Positions 6,448 through 13,461 of a DNA stretch of 22,566 nt are shown in pieces. Source of the DNA: MGNI01 sp964353875 (GTDB lineage Bacteria > Chloroflexota > Anaerolineae > Anaerolineales > E44-bin32). The translations under genes were made by a program, and so were the position numbers. Below the pieces are notes generated by a model. It worked only from the letters and a program-made list of their open reading frames with translations, did no database searches and was not told the origin of the DNA. Every line of letters begins with the position of its first letter. Position 1 is the stretch's first letter. The stretch covers positions 1 to 22,566 of the forward strand of contig CAYGXU010000047.1 of NCBI GenBank assembly GCA_964353875.1, read 5' to 3'.

Positions 6448-7356
6448 TCATGGTGTGCAGATGCGACTCCTGGCGATCTCGGCATGGTACAACGCGCTCT
6501 GGCGTTGATCAGCGCTAAAGAAGCCTTCGGAGGTGTGCTCAGCAATGTACATAAATAAATAATATTGCGTTCCCCAGGCACCCATTTCCTCGAACGTGGC
6601 ATCATCATTCCCACAGGTATGCCCTCCCACCTCCGCATGCCTGGCTTCGTGCACGATCAAACCGATCAGCCCGATCAGACCGTGTCCGCTCTGTGGATTG
6701 ACCCAGGTCTTCATATCCTCTTGATCGAATAGATCGGCTTTTAGGACGATCCGATGCTGCGCGTCACAGCAATAGCTATACTCTGTCTCTGACAATGCGA
6801 TGCCATTAATGGCTCCCTCCAACCAGCCATAGAGGGGAAGCGAAGTCCAGGGAAGGGGTTGGTCGAAATGGATTGCGCCGATCGCACGTAAGGCTTGATA
6901 GAGCACCCAGCGCCGATTGGGGGACTCCTCCGGATTTATCCCCAGCTCACAAGTGTATGCAGGGAATTCTGAAACGGGATCGAAGAAGAGATCAAAGTCG
7001 CGATGAAATCGATCGATCTCTTCTGACGTCGGACATGTTTGCATCAAAATGTCGATGTTTAGAACCGATGTGGGTGACGGAAGAGGTTCAGGAGAGATGT
7101 CGTCTGGTGGAACGCTCCGATCAGGCGTTGGAAAAGTTTTTGTTCCCGGGGGATGGACTGAATTGAGAGGCGCGAGGGTCCTGATTGGAGGTGGGATGGT
7201 CTCTGTGAACGCCGTTTCGATTCCACCTGAGGATGGCATGGAGGTTTTTCCTGTGGTGTTGAGGGACGGCATCAGGTTGCATGCAAGCATGGAAGTCAAA
7301 ATGAGGTTCAACGCGAGGACCATCTTTGGAAGTCGAAATCGTTTTTGCAGATCCAT
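6448..7356 (-). CDS. secreted lipoprotein with zinc-protease-like HExxH motif
   Basis: 302 aa. A signal peptide with a hydrophobic stretch (VLALNLILTSMLAC) ends in a lipobox with Cys26, so the protein is probably lipid-anchored outside the membrane. A Pro/Ser/Thr-rich linker follows (about 35-95). The C-terminal domain carries HEARHAEVGGH (His236, Glu237, His240, His246), a HExxH zinc motif with a third His at metzincin-like distance but with the Gly one place late. Four extra Cys in the domain could form disulfides. GAGGG just before the ATG fits a ribosome-binding site. The last codons lie within the final unit of the repeat array. The family is not recognised; metalloprotease activity is inferred from the motif alone. 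Confidence 0.75.
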   Translation of the reverse strand: MDLQKRFRLPKMVLALNLILTSMLACNLMPSLNTTGKTSMPSSGGIETAFTETIPPPIRTLAPLNSVHPPGTKTFPTPDRSVPPDDISPEPLPSPTSVLNIDILMQTCPTSEEIDRFHRDFDLFFDPVSEFPAYTCELGINPEESPNRRWVLYQALRAIGAIHFDQPLPWTSLPLYGWLEGAINGIALSETEYSYCCDAQHRIVLKADLFDQEDMKTWVNPQSGHGLIGLIGLIVHEARHAEVGGHTCGNDDATFEEMGAWGTQYYLFMYIAEHTSEGFFSADQRQSALYHAEIARSRICTP

Positions 7357-7388
7357 TATCCCTCGCTCTGAAACGAGGAAAGGATGAC

Positions 7389-7529
7389 ATGATTGCTATT
7401 TTCGCGCAACAAATGAAATTAAAGTGGCCTGAGGATGATAAGACAGCCGTTGACAGAGGTCTGATAGAATCTCCGGTAATTAATCACGAGAAGGGAATGT
7501 TGACCCTGACGATGTCCAAAATGAGATGA
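7389..7529 (+). CDS. possible small protein, 46 aa (uncertain)
   Basis: An open frame starts at the ATG at 7389, preceded by GAGGAAAGGATGAC, which could act as a ribosome-binding site. It encodes a short polar peptide (starts MIAIFAQQMKLKW, ends TMSKMR) with no recognised domain or membrane segment. It begins about 30 bp from the divergent lipoprotein start and ends about 115 bp before the ABC transporter gene. It could be chance. Confidence 0.2.
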   Translation: MIAIFAQQMKLKWPEDDKTAVDRGLIESPVINHEKGMLTLTMSKMR

Positions 7530-7589
7530 GACCCATACCGTTAACCCTTTTCCATCCTGCGGCCTGGGTGGTTCCCCCTTTCATCGCGA

Positions 7590-7595
7590 TATAAT
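7590..7595 (+). promoter_or_regulatory. -10 box of the ABC transporter gene
   Basis: Perfect TATAAT, with predicted start near 7602 and a 43-nt leader to the ATG at 7645. No good -35 is visible at 17 nt, so an activator or an alternative spacer is possible. Confidence 0.4.
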
Positions 7596-7644
7596 TCCTA
7601 TAGAATATCTCTGAATGAGCTTTTAAGAAAAGGATGACACATTC

Positions 7645-9588
7645 ATGGGAATGCACGGCGGTAATTGGTTCTCTTTCATCCGGTACGATGAAGAGCAGGA
7701 TCGACCTGAGGTCAACCTAGGTTTATTGCGACGCGTCATTCGATACGCGCGTCCATACTGGAAAGGACTTCTGGTTGTCTTTGTGACGATCGTCAGCATT
7801 TCACTGTTGAACCTGCTTCCGCCGCTTCTCATTCGAGAACTCATCGACCATGCTCTGCCTGAAAAGGATTTCCTGCTCCTTAATTTTCTGGCGATGGGCA
7901 TGATTGCCGTCCCTTTGATCAATGGCTTGATGGGTGTGGCGCAACGCTATGCCAGCGCCAAAATCGGAGAAGGAATCATTTGTGATCTCCGTTGCGAACT
8001 TTATACACATCTTCAATGGATGAGTCTGCGTTTCTTTACCAATACCAAAACCGGTGAGCTGATGTCTCGTCTGAACAATGACGTGATTGGGGCACAGCAG
8101 GCTATCACCGGCACAGTGATGACATTGGTGAGCAACATTATCTCGTTGATTGCCACTCTGGTTGTGATGTTCTCTTTAGAATGGCGCTTGACGCTTTTGG
8201 GTATCGTGATCCTGCCCCTCTTTGTCTTCCCTGCAAGGCGTGTTGGAGTGATTTTACGAGGGATCGTACGTGAGGGGATGGAGAACAACGCCCGTATGAA
8301 TGCAATGATGAATGAAACCCTGAACATCAGCGGCGCGCTCCTTTCAAAGATTTTTGGTCGTCATCGCTCAGAACAGACCCGTTTTCGAGAACGTGCCGCA
8401 GCGGTACGCGATATTGGCGTTCGTCAAGCGGTGATTGGACGGTGGTTCTTCCTGGGGCTGAGCTTAGTAGGGGCGATTGGAACGGCTTTGGTCTTCTGGA
8501 TCGGCGGGCATTTTGTCCTGCAGGGTGTCTTCACCATCGGTACCATTGTGGCCTTCAGTGCCTACTTAAGGGAACTCTATGGCCCATTGATGTCGATGAC
8601 CAATGCTCGTGTGGAATTCGCCACTTCGATGGTCAGTTTCGAACGGGTTTTCGAAGTCCTGGATTTGCCACATGAAATTAGCGATCAACCCAACGCGATC
8701 CAATTGAAGGATATTAAGGGGCGTGTTAAGTTCGAAAAGGTTTCCTTCAGTTACCTCGGCGCGAAGGATACACCCATTGGCCTGGACGAGGTCCGTCGTT
8801 TTTCCTGGCATGCGCCAACCACCGTCACACCCGCCAAGAGAGAAAAGATGAGGGACGACGGGAGTATGGGGGAGGAGGTTATGCTTGAAGAACGATGGGC
8901 ATTGAAGGAAGTTGATTTTGAAGTCTTCCCCGGCGAAGTGGCTGCCCTCGTAGGACCCAGCGGCGCCGGGAAGACAACCATCACCTACCTCTTGCCGAGA
9001 TTGTACGATCCGACTTCTGGGCGAGTGCTGTTGGACGGGGCTGATTTACGCGATATTCAACTTGAATCCCTGGCAGAACACATTGGGATGGTCACACAAG
9101 AGACCTTCTTATTCAATGATACCGTTCGCAACAATCTGCTTTATGCCAAACCGGAGGCAACAGAGGAGGAGCTTGAAGCCGCTTGCATGGCAGCTAATAT
9201 TCATGCTTTCATCCTGGGACTGCCGGATGGTTATGACTCACTGGTTGGAGAACGAGGGTATCGATTGTCTGGGGGTGAAAAACAGCGCATCGCCATCGCG
9301 CGAGTGATCCTAAAAGATCCTCAGGTGTTGATCCTGGACGAGGCCACAAGTCATCTTGACTCAGAATCAGAAGCGCTGATTCAGGAGGCGATGGAAGTTG
9401 TTATGCAGGGGCGGACCTCGATCGTGATCGCCCATCGTTTGAGTACGATCATCCATGCCGATCGGATTTTGGTTCTGGACGAGGGCTGCCTTGTAGAACA
9501 AGGACGTCATGACGAGCTTCTTTCAAGACAGGGTTTATACGCCCGTTTGTTTGAAACTCAATTCAACACATCCAAATCATTCGCATAA
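7645..9588 (+). CDS. ABC transporter half-molecule (permease fused to ATPase), MsbA/multidrug type
   Basis: 647 aa. The N-terminal transmembrane domain has about six hydrophobic helices (residues about 30-320). The ATPase domain has Walker A GPSGAGKTT (437-445), Q-loop VTQETFLF, signature LSGGEKQR (542-549), Walker B VLILDEA (562-568) and the H-loop His597 in AHRLST. Family knowledge: such half-transporters work as dimers and export lipids, drugs or peptides; the substrate cannot be read from the sequence. A basic/polar insertion of about 40 residues (about 374-412) splits the start of the ATPase domain between VSFSYLG and WALKEVDFEV. AGGA lies 10 nt before the ATG. The gene stands alone, with a terminator at 9716-9746. 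Confidence 0.92.
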   Translation: MGMHGGNWFSFIRYDEEQDRPEVNLGLLRRVIRYARPYWKGLLVVFVTIVSISLLNLLPPLLIRELIDHALPEKDFLLLNFLAMGMIAVPLINGLMGVAQRYASAKIGEGIICDLRCELYTHLQWMSLRFFTNTKTGELMSRLNNDVIGAQQAITGTVMTLVSNIISLIATLVVMFSLEWRLTLLGIVILPLFVFPARRVGVILRGIVREGMENNARMNAMMNETLNISGALLSKIFGRHRSEQTRFRERAAAVRDIGVRQAVIGRWFFLGLSLVGAIGTALVFWIGGHFVLQGVFTIGTIVAFSAYLRELYGPLMSMTNARVEFATSMVSFERVFEVLDLPHEISDQPNAIQLKDIKGRVKFEKVSFSYLGAKDTPIGLDEVRRFSWHAPTTVTPAKREKMRDDGSMGEEVMLEERWALKEVDFEVFPGEVAALVGPSGAGKTTITYLLPRLYDPTSGRVLLDGADLRDIQLESLAEHIGMVTQETFLFNDTVRNNLLYAKPEATEEELEAACMAANIHAFILGLPDGYDSLVGERGYRLSGGEKQRIAIARVILKDPQVLILDEATSHLDSESEALIQEAMEVVMQGRTSIVIAHRLSTIIHADRILVLDEGCLVEQGRHDELLSRQGLYARLFETQFNTSKSFA

Positions 9589-9668
9589 ATAAAGGGGCTG
9601 CAATTCGTATAGGACAGGTCAATTCCAAGTACGAAAGTGCGGATCATCGCTCCTCCTCTTCTTTTAAA

Positions 9669-9831
9669 GCAGGGCGGGTTTCCCAACCCGCCGACCGATC
9701 TGGCAAGATCGAAGCGGCGAGAAGGGAATCTCGCCCTACGTTTTTTGAGGTGGAGCGGGTTTCCCAACCCGCCAATTAGCGGATCTGGCAAGATAGAAAA
9801 AGCCAACAATGGATCCCGCCCTAAGTTTTCG
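9669..9831. repeat. two tandem copies of an approximately 80-bp nested-hairpin repeat
   Basis: Unit 1 (about 9669-9746) and unit 2 (about 9752-9831) share GCGGGTTTCCCAACCCGCC, then GATCTGGCAAGAT, then a closing CGCCCTA.GTTTT. Each unit has an inner hairpin GCGGGTT-TCCC-AACCCGC and an outer complement between its ends. The form suggests a dispersed non-coding repeat placed upstream of the sigma factor gene. Confidence 0.7.
9716..9746 (+). terminator. intrinsic terminator after the ABC transporter gene, inside repeat unit 1
   Basis: GGCGAGA (9716-9722) pairs with TCTCGCC (9729-9735) over a 6-nt loop, followed by CTACG and six T (9741-9746). It separates the ABC transporter gene from the sigma operon and appears to be supplied by the repeat element. 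Confidence 0.65.
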
Positions 9832-9857
9832 TGCAACCCTGAGTTAATATTTGCGTA
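9832..9857 (+). promoter_or_regulatory. ECF-type promoter of the sigma operon (probable autoregulation)
   Basis: TGCAAC (9832-9837), 16 nt, CGTA (9854-9857) fits the AAC-N16/17-CGT form recognised by many ECF sigma factors. The predicted start near 9865-9868 lies just before the sigma gene, suggesting that the sigma factor drives its own operon. TATAGT at 9856-9861 overlaps, but no sigma-70 -35 box fits it. Confidence 0.55.
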
Positions 9858-9897
9858 TAGTTTAATGAAACCGAAGGATAAACGGCAAACGAGTCCG

Positions 9898-10503
9898 ATG
9901 CAGCACACGACAAATGGCTACGAACAGGTTTGGCTCGCTCGAGCACAGCAAGGTGATGAGGAATCCTTCGCTCGTTTAGTTGAGCACTATAAGGGGCCGG
10001 TTTATAACCTGTGCTACCGTATGCTTGGCGATCGAAGCGAAGCGGAAGACGCGGCTCAAGAGGCGTTTATCAGAGCCTATCGGAATCTAAAGCGATACGA
10101 TCCTGAACGTAAGTTCATCAATTGGCTTTTGACGATCGCTTCAAATTATTGTATCGATCGATTACGGAGACGTAGAATGCAACTCGTTTCTTTCGAAGAA
10201 CTCATTCCAGGAACAGTCTTATCTGATCCCGAAGCAGGTCCGGAATCTGCGACCACGGTAAAGGAAGAACAGCAGGCGGTTCAAGAGATATTAAATCGAC
10301 TGAATTCACTTGATCGGGCGGCTGTTGTTCTCAAGTATTGGTATGAGATGTCGTATGAGGAAATCGGATCTGCCCTTTCGATGACAGTTAGCGCAGTGAA
10401 GAGCCGCCTTCATCGAGCTCGCAAAGAGTTGGCTCACTTTTGGTCGGAACGAAATGTGTCTGTCACGATCAACAGGAGGCAAAATGAACCATCAGCCTTA
10501 TGA
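9898..10503 (+). CDS. ECF-type RNA polymerase sigma factor
   Basis: 201 aa from the ATG at 9898 (an in-frame ATG at 9865 gives 212). Region 2 spans about residues 24-92 (FARLVEHYKGPVYNLCYRML, then DAAQEAFIRAYRNL and FINWLLTIASNYCIDRLRR). Region 4 spans about 130-182 with the helix-turn-helix MSYEEIGSALSMTVSAVKSRLHRARKEL. There is no sigma-70 region 1 or 3, as usual for the ECF group. The later start is preferred because the ECF-type promoter predicts a transcript start at about 9865-9868. The longer open frame upstream runs through repeat DNA and is not believed. Its end overlaps the anti-sigma gene by 20 nt, so the two are translationally coupled. Confidence 0.92.
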   Translation: MQHTTNGYEQVWLARAQQGDEESFARLVEHYKGPVYNLCYRMLGDRSEAEDAAQEAFIRAYRNLKRYDPERKFINWLLTIASNYCIDRLRRRRMQLVSFEELIPGTVLSDPEAGPESATTVKEEQQAVQEILNRLNSLDRAAVVLKYWYEMSYEEIGSALSMTVSAVKSRLHRARKELAHFWSERNVSVTINRRQNEPSAL

Positions 10504-11029
10504 GGATTGGCTGTTCATCCAGGATGGGCTCTCCCCCGAGGAGGAGAAGGAGTTGGCAGCCCATCTGCACCAGTGTGAAGCCTGTAAAACCTTATCCACT
10601 TCCTGGACCGAGATTGAAGGCATGTTTGCTATGGAAGCTACCGTTGAACCACAGCCGGGATTCTCGCAACGCTGGAAGGAGAGGCTGCAAGTGAGTAGGG
10701 AGGCAGCGCATCATCGTCAGACGTCCTTGATCCTATTCCTGCTTTCCTCAGCCACTGCCATTCTCGCTCTGCCCTTGTCTCTACAGGTGGCTCTCATAGC
10801 GCTCTCCCCGGAGGATATCCTCTTCGATGCCATTCGAGAAGCTGCTCATTGGCTGGCTTGGTTCGGATTTTTAGGCGATTTCGCTACAACCTTCCTGGGA
10901 AGCGTGGTAGAGACTGTACCCGTGCTCTGGTGGCTTGTATCTTTTGTAGTGATCTGTGCATTAGTTGTTGTATGGCTGATATCGATTTATCGGTTTGTAC
11001 CTGCACTTAGAAAAGAAAGGAGTATCTAA
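10484..11029 (+). CDS. membrane anti-sigma factor with zinc-finger (zf-HC2/ZAS) domain
   Basis: 181 aa, starting at the ATG at 10484 with AGGAGG 4 nt before it. The N-terminal domain has His27-x3-Cys31-x2-Cys34 (HLHQCEAC), the ZAS motif by which such proteins bind and hold ECF sigma factors. A hydrophobic segment follows at about 77-103 and a clear membrane helix at about 146-170. It overlaps the sigma gene by 20 nt, the classical arrangement for a sigma/anti-sigma pair. The trigger is unknown; the downstream envelope genes suggest a cell-surface signal. Confidence 0.88.
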   Translation: MNHQPYEDWLFIQDGLSPEEEKELAAHLHQCEACKTLSTSWTEIEGMFAMEATVEPQPGFSQRWKERLQVSREAAHHRQTSLILFLLSSATAILALPLSLQVALIALSPEDILFDAIREAAHWLAWFGFLGDFATTFLGSVVETVPVLWWLVSFVVICALVVVWLISIYRFVPALRKERSI

Positions 11030-12040
11030 ATGAAACGAATTGCTGTTGTACTTGCTCTGGTTCTTGTAGCCGTATTGAGTTTCCCCTCCACGGCTATGGC
11101 GGGAGGGATGCTCGAAGGAAAGGTGATCCTTGGTCAGGACTACACCTTGGCCAGTGGTGAAACCTTGTCTGGCGATCTGCTGGTCCTGGGGGGGAATGTA
11201 AGGCTTGAACCGGAATCGCGCGTCACGGGCGATGTGGCGGTTTTTGGAGGGAATGTTAATTCTAACGGCGAGATTGACGGAAGTATCATCCTGCTTGGGG
11301 GCAATGTCGATCTGCTCTCACAAGCGGTGGTCCATGGCGATGTCCTCCTTCTGGGTGGCAATCTCCAGCAAGAGGAAGGCGCGCTCATCGAGGGCAAGGC
11401 CGTTTCTGAGAGTGATTACAATATCCCCTTCGATTTTCAATGGGAAGATTTTCAAGTGATGCCATTTCGCTTCTGGTTTGATTCCGCTCCGGTGAAGGTG
11501 CTCTTGTACTTCTTCCGAGCCTTTATAATGGCCGCCCTGGCGGTCCTAGTGGTAATGTTCTGGCCGGAGCCTGCCAAGCGTGTAGGGCAAGCGACGATTG
11601 GGCAAGCGCTGATTGCGGGTGGGATGGGACTGCTTACCGTAATCGTGGCTCCCGTAGTCCTGTTCTTTCTCCTGATCACGATTATCGGCATCCCGGTTGC
11701 GCTGCTCCTTATATTGGCGCTCATCATCGCTACGGTTTTTGGGTGGATCGGACTCGGGCTGGAGGTAGGGCGACGATTTGCGGAGATATTCAAATGGGAT
11801 CTCCATCCTCCAGTAGCGGCTGGCTTGGGCACCTTCGTGCTCAGTCTGGTTGTTAATGGGATCGGTTTCATCCTCTGTGTCGGATGGTTCGCGCCTTTTA
11901 TCGTGGTTTTGCTTTCTATCGGTGCGGTGATTCTCACACGCTTCGGCACACAAACCTATAGCTTTAAGCAAGCTACCCCCTCGAAGCCGGAGGTCATCGA
12001 TGCGGAACCAACACCCACGGGGGAATCTCAGGACAAGTAG
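11030..12040 (+). CDS. bactofilin-like beta-helix protein with C-terminal membrane helices
   Basis: 336 aa. A signal peptide (residues 1-25, ending STAMA) leads into about 90 residues of short beta-helical repeats with the recurring block GDLLVLGGNV / GDVAVFGGNV / GSIILLGGNV / GDVLLLGGNL, each followed by a polar stretch. This resembles the polymer-forming cytoskeletal (bactofilin) repeat. About five hydrophobic helices follow (about 160-310), rich in Leu/Ile/Val, then a short acidic tail. The ATG abuts the stop codon of the anti-sigma gene and is preceded by AAAGGAG. The beta-helix is predicted to lie outside the membrane and may form a surface scaffold; this is inference. Likely part of the sigma regulon. 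Confidence 0.8.
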   Translation: MKRIAVVLALVLVAVLSFPSTAMAGGMLEGKVILGQDYTLASGETLSGDLLVLGGNVRLEPESRVTGDVAVFGGNVNSNGEIDGSIILLGGNVDLLSQAVVHGDVLLLGGNLQQEEGALIEGKAVSESDYNIPFDFQWEDFQVMPFRFWFDSAPVKVLLYFFRAFIMAALAVLVVMFWPEPAKRVGQATIGQALIAGGMGLLTVIVAPVVLFFLLITIIGIPVALLLILALIIATVFGWIGLGLEVGRRFAEIFKWDLHPPVAAGLGTFVLSLVVNGIGFILCVGWFAPFIVVLLSIGAVILTRFGTQTYSFKQATPSKPEVIDAEPTPTGESQDK

Positions 12041-12086
12041 GCATCATCAGGTGCCTGGCATACTAAACTTGTCGGAGGGTGATAGG

Positions 12087-12851
12087 ATGAAATTAAGAGT
12101 GAATAAGGTTGTTCTGCTCGGTTCGCTTCTCAGTGGGCTGCTTCTCTCCACAGGCTGCGCTATGCGCATCGGTGATTTCGAAATTCAGGTGGGCGATCCT
12201 GAGATGTTGGAAACTGGGGAGTTCAGGCAGGAAGAGCGCACGGTCCCACTTGAGGCCATCGAGTCAGCTCAAGTAGAAGTCCGTATGGGAGCCGGAAAAT
12301 TGGAGGTTCAGGGAGGAGCGGAAGTCTTAATGAAGGCGGAATTCGCCTACAACATTGAGGAGTGGCAACCCGAAGTCAGCTTTGAAAAAGTTGATCGGAT
12401 GGGCACACTCGTCGTACGACAGCCCTTCGCGGGGACGATCGTTACGACCGAAGCTCGTAATGAATGGCGGCTTCAATTCAATGACAATATTCCCATGCGT
12501 ATATTGGTCCAACTCGGCGCTGGTGAAGGTGACCTTGATTTAAGAGGAATGGACTTGCGCGATGTGGACATCGAACTCGGCGCCGGTCAGGTTGCAGTTA
12601 ATCTCAGCGGCGATTGGGATCGAGATTTCAATGTCCATTTGAAGAGGGGGGTGGGAGAAGCCACCTTGCGCCTGCCGAGCGAGGTGGGAGTCCGTGTCGA
12701 TGTGAAGAGCGCCCTGGGAACTGTTGTCGGCCTGGGATTGACTCGACAAGGTGAGAGCTATGTCAATGATGCTTATGGTGAGTCGGGGGTGACCATTGAA
12801 GTTGAAGTCCTGGGGGCGATCGGAAGCATCAATTTGGAGGTTGTCGAATGA
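12087..12851 (+). CDS. Toast-rack (DUF2154-like) lipoprotein
   Basis: 254 aa from the ATG at 12087, with GGAGG 8 nt upstream. A signal peptide with hydrophobic core ends in the lipobox LLLSTGC, so the protein is probably lipid-anchored. The body is all-beta with short repeated strands (VEVRMGAGKLEVQGGAE, QLGAGEGDLDLRGMDLRDV, ELGAGQVAVNLSGDW, GVGEATLRLPSEVGV), as in the Toast_rack_N / DUF4097-like family, found with cell-envelope stress systems. It is the last gene of the sigma operon, 46 nt after the bactofilin-like gene and 41 nt before a strong terminator. Probable role: a surface component made under envelope stress. Confidence 0.8.
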   Translation: MKLRVNKVVLLGSLLSGLLLSTGCAMRIGDFEIQVGDPEMLETGEFRQEERTVPLEAIESAQVEVRMGAGKLEVQGGAEVLMKAEFAYNIEEWQPEVSFEKVDRMGTLVVRQPFAGTIVTTEARNEWRLQFNDNIPMRILVQLGAGEGDLDLRGMDLRDVDIELGAGQVAVNLSGDWDRDFNVHLKRGVGEATLRLPSEVGVRVDVKSALGTVVGLGLTRQGESYVNDAYGESGVTIEVEVLGAIGSINLEVVE

Positions 12852-12892
12852 GAGCCGGCCTGTAAACACTTGGCCATCATGTTCAATCTATG

Positions 12893-12940
12893 ACGACGAC
12901 CGTCGGGCTTAACTTATCCTGCGGTCGTCGTTGGCTTTTT
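12893..12940 (+). terminator. intrinsic terminator of the ECF sigma operon
   Basis: A 10-bp perfect stem, ACGACGACCG (12893-12902) with CGGTCGTCGT (12922-12931), and a 19-nt loop, followed by TGGCTTTTT. It lies 41 nt after the last stop codon of the operon. Confidence 0.85.
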
Positions 12941-13110
12941 GGCGAAAGGGATCAGAATTCAATGTTATCGATCGCAAGGATTTATTCTGCCAGGGTAGCC
13001 CCCGGCGTTTGTTTTATGTGGAAGCAGACTGGAATTTTCTGTACCACCCTGGGGGTTATCTTTAAGATTTGTACCTTTCTCTAAATTCACACAAGGGGGA
13101 TCGCAACTCT

Positions 13111-13140
13111 CACCCCTGATCCCCTCTTGAGGGGTGTTTT
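13111..13140 (+). terminator. terminator-like hairpin
   Basis: CACCCCT (13111-13117) pairs with AGGGGTG (13130-13136), with TTTT following. An alternative tighter hairpin CCCCTC-TT-GAGGGG lies inside it. No gene lies directly before it, so it may end a small RNA or back up the terminator at 12893. Confidence 0.5.
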
Positions 13141-13234
13141 CTGATCAAGTATTCGGGACGATGCCTTGATATCGAAAGGAAAAAACGAATCGACTGGGGT
13201 CAGAGCCCGAGTTCGTCATGCCAAGATTTGGTAT

Positions 13235-13273
13235 CGAAGAACCCCGAGTTGGTGATAGGGTTCTTCGTTTTTT
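13235..13273 (+). terminator. strong intrinsic terminator in the gap before dnaE
   Basis: A perfect 10-bp stem, CGAAGAACCC (13235-13244) with GGGTTCTTCG (13258-13267), followed at once by six T (13268-13273). The transcript it ends is not evident. Confidence 0.75.
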
Positions 13274-13381
13274 GGCCAGTTTACAGCTTCAAAACGTAGG
13301 CTGTCATACTTTTTAAGGAAAACGTAACGCGGTTTTTAGGTTCAAGTGGTATGATATTTTTCTGAGGAGTGTGCCCCACAC

Positions 13382-13410
13382 TGGCAGACCATCTCTGGCT
13401 TGGCTATAAT
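13382..13410 (+). promoter_or_regulatory. probable dnaE promoter
   Basis: Perfect -10 TATAAT at 13405-13410, with a weak -35 (TGGCAG) at 13382-13387 at 17 nt spacing. The predicted start near 13417 leaves a 45-nt leader. A second candidate -10, TATGAT, lies at 13350-13355. Confidence 0.5.
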
Positions 13411-13461
13411 CCAAGAGGTGCCATGGATCTGTGATCGTTATTCCTCAAGTACAGGTCGCCA

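Larger units (their letters stand above)
5399..6475. repeat. degenerate tandem array, unit about 130-139 bp, built on the palindrome CGAACGAACGTTCGTTCG
   Basis: Within about 1.1 kb without genes, the palindromic core recurs with centres near 5407 (degenerate), 5546, 5683 (half), 6007, 6139, 6269 and 6403. Spacings are 139, 137, 324, 132, 130 and 134 bp. A weak match near 5873 would fill most of the 324-bp gap, and an extra half site lies near 6372. A second conserved element of the form TCATGG..TGCACATGC.ACT follows the core by about 40-46 bp in several units (5453, 5592 partly, 6048, 6178, 6309, 6450). The last unit runs into the 3' end of the lipoprotein gene. No coding frame follows the repeat. 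Function unknown; the cores look like TetR-family operators. Confidence 0.8.
12941..13461. other. gene-free region between the sigma operon and dnaE
   Basis: About 520 bp without a credible gene. It holds two further terminator-like hairpins (13111-13140 and 13235-13273), inverted repeats such as CCAGGGT/ACCCTGG, and the dnaE promoter. A small non-coding RNA ending at one of these terminators is possible, but no known RNA family was recognised. Confidence 0.5.

Noticed and set aside
9637..9897. N-terminal extension of the sigma factor reading frame
   Set aside because: The upstream part is encoded by the tandem hairpin repeat and lies before the predicted promoter; it does not resemble any ECF sigma N-terminus.
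12890..13084. 64-aa open frame after the sigma operon
   Set aside because: It starts inside the operon terminator hairpin and has no ribosome-binding site.
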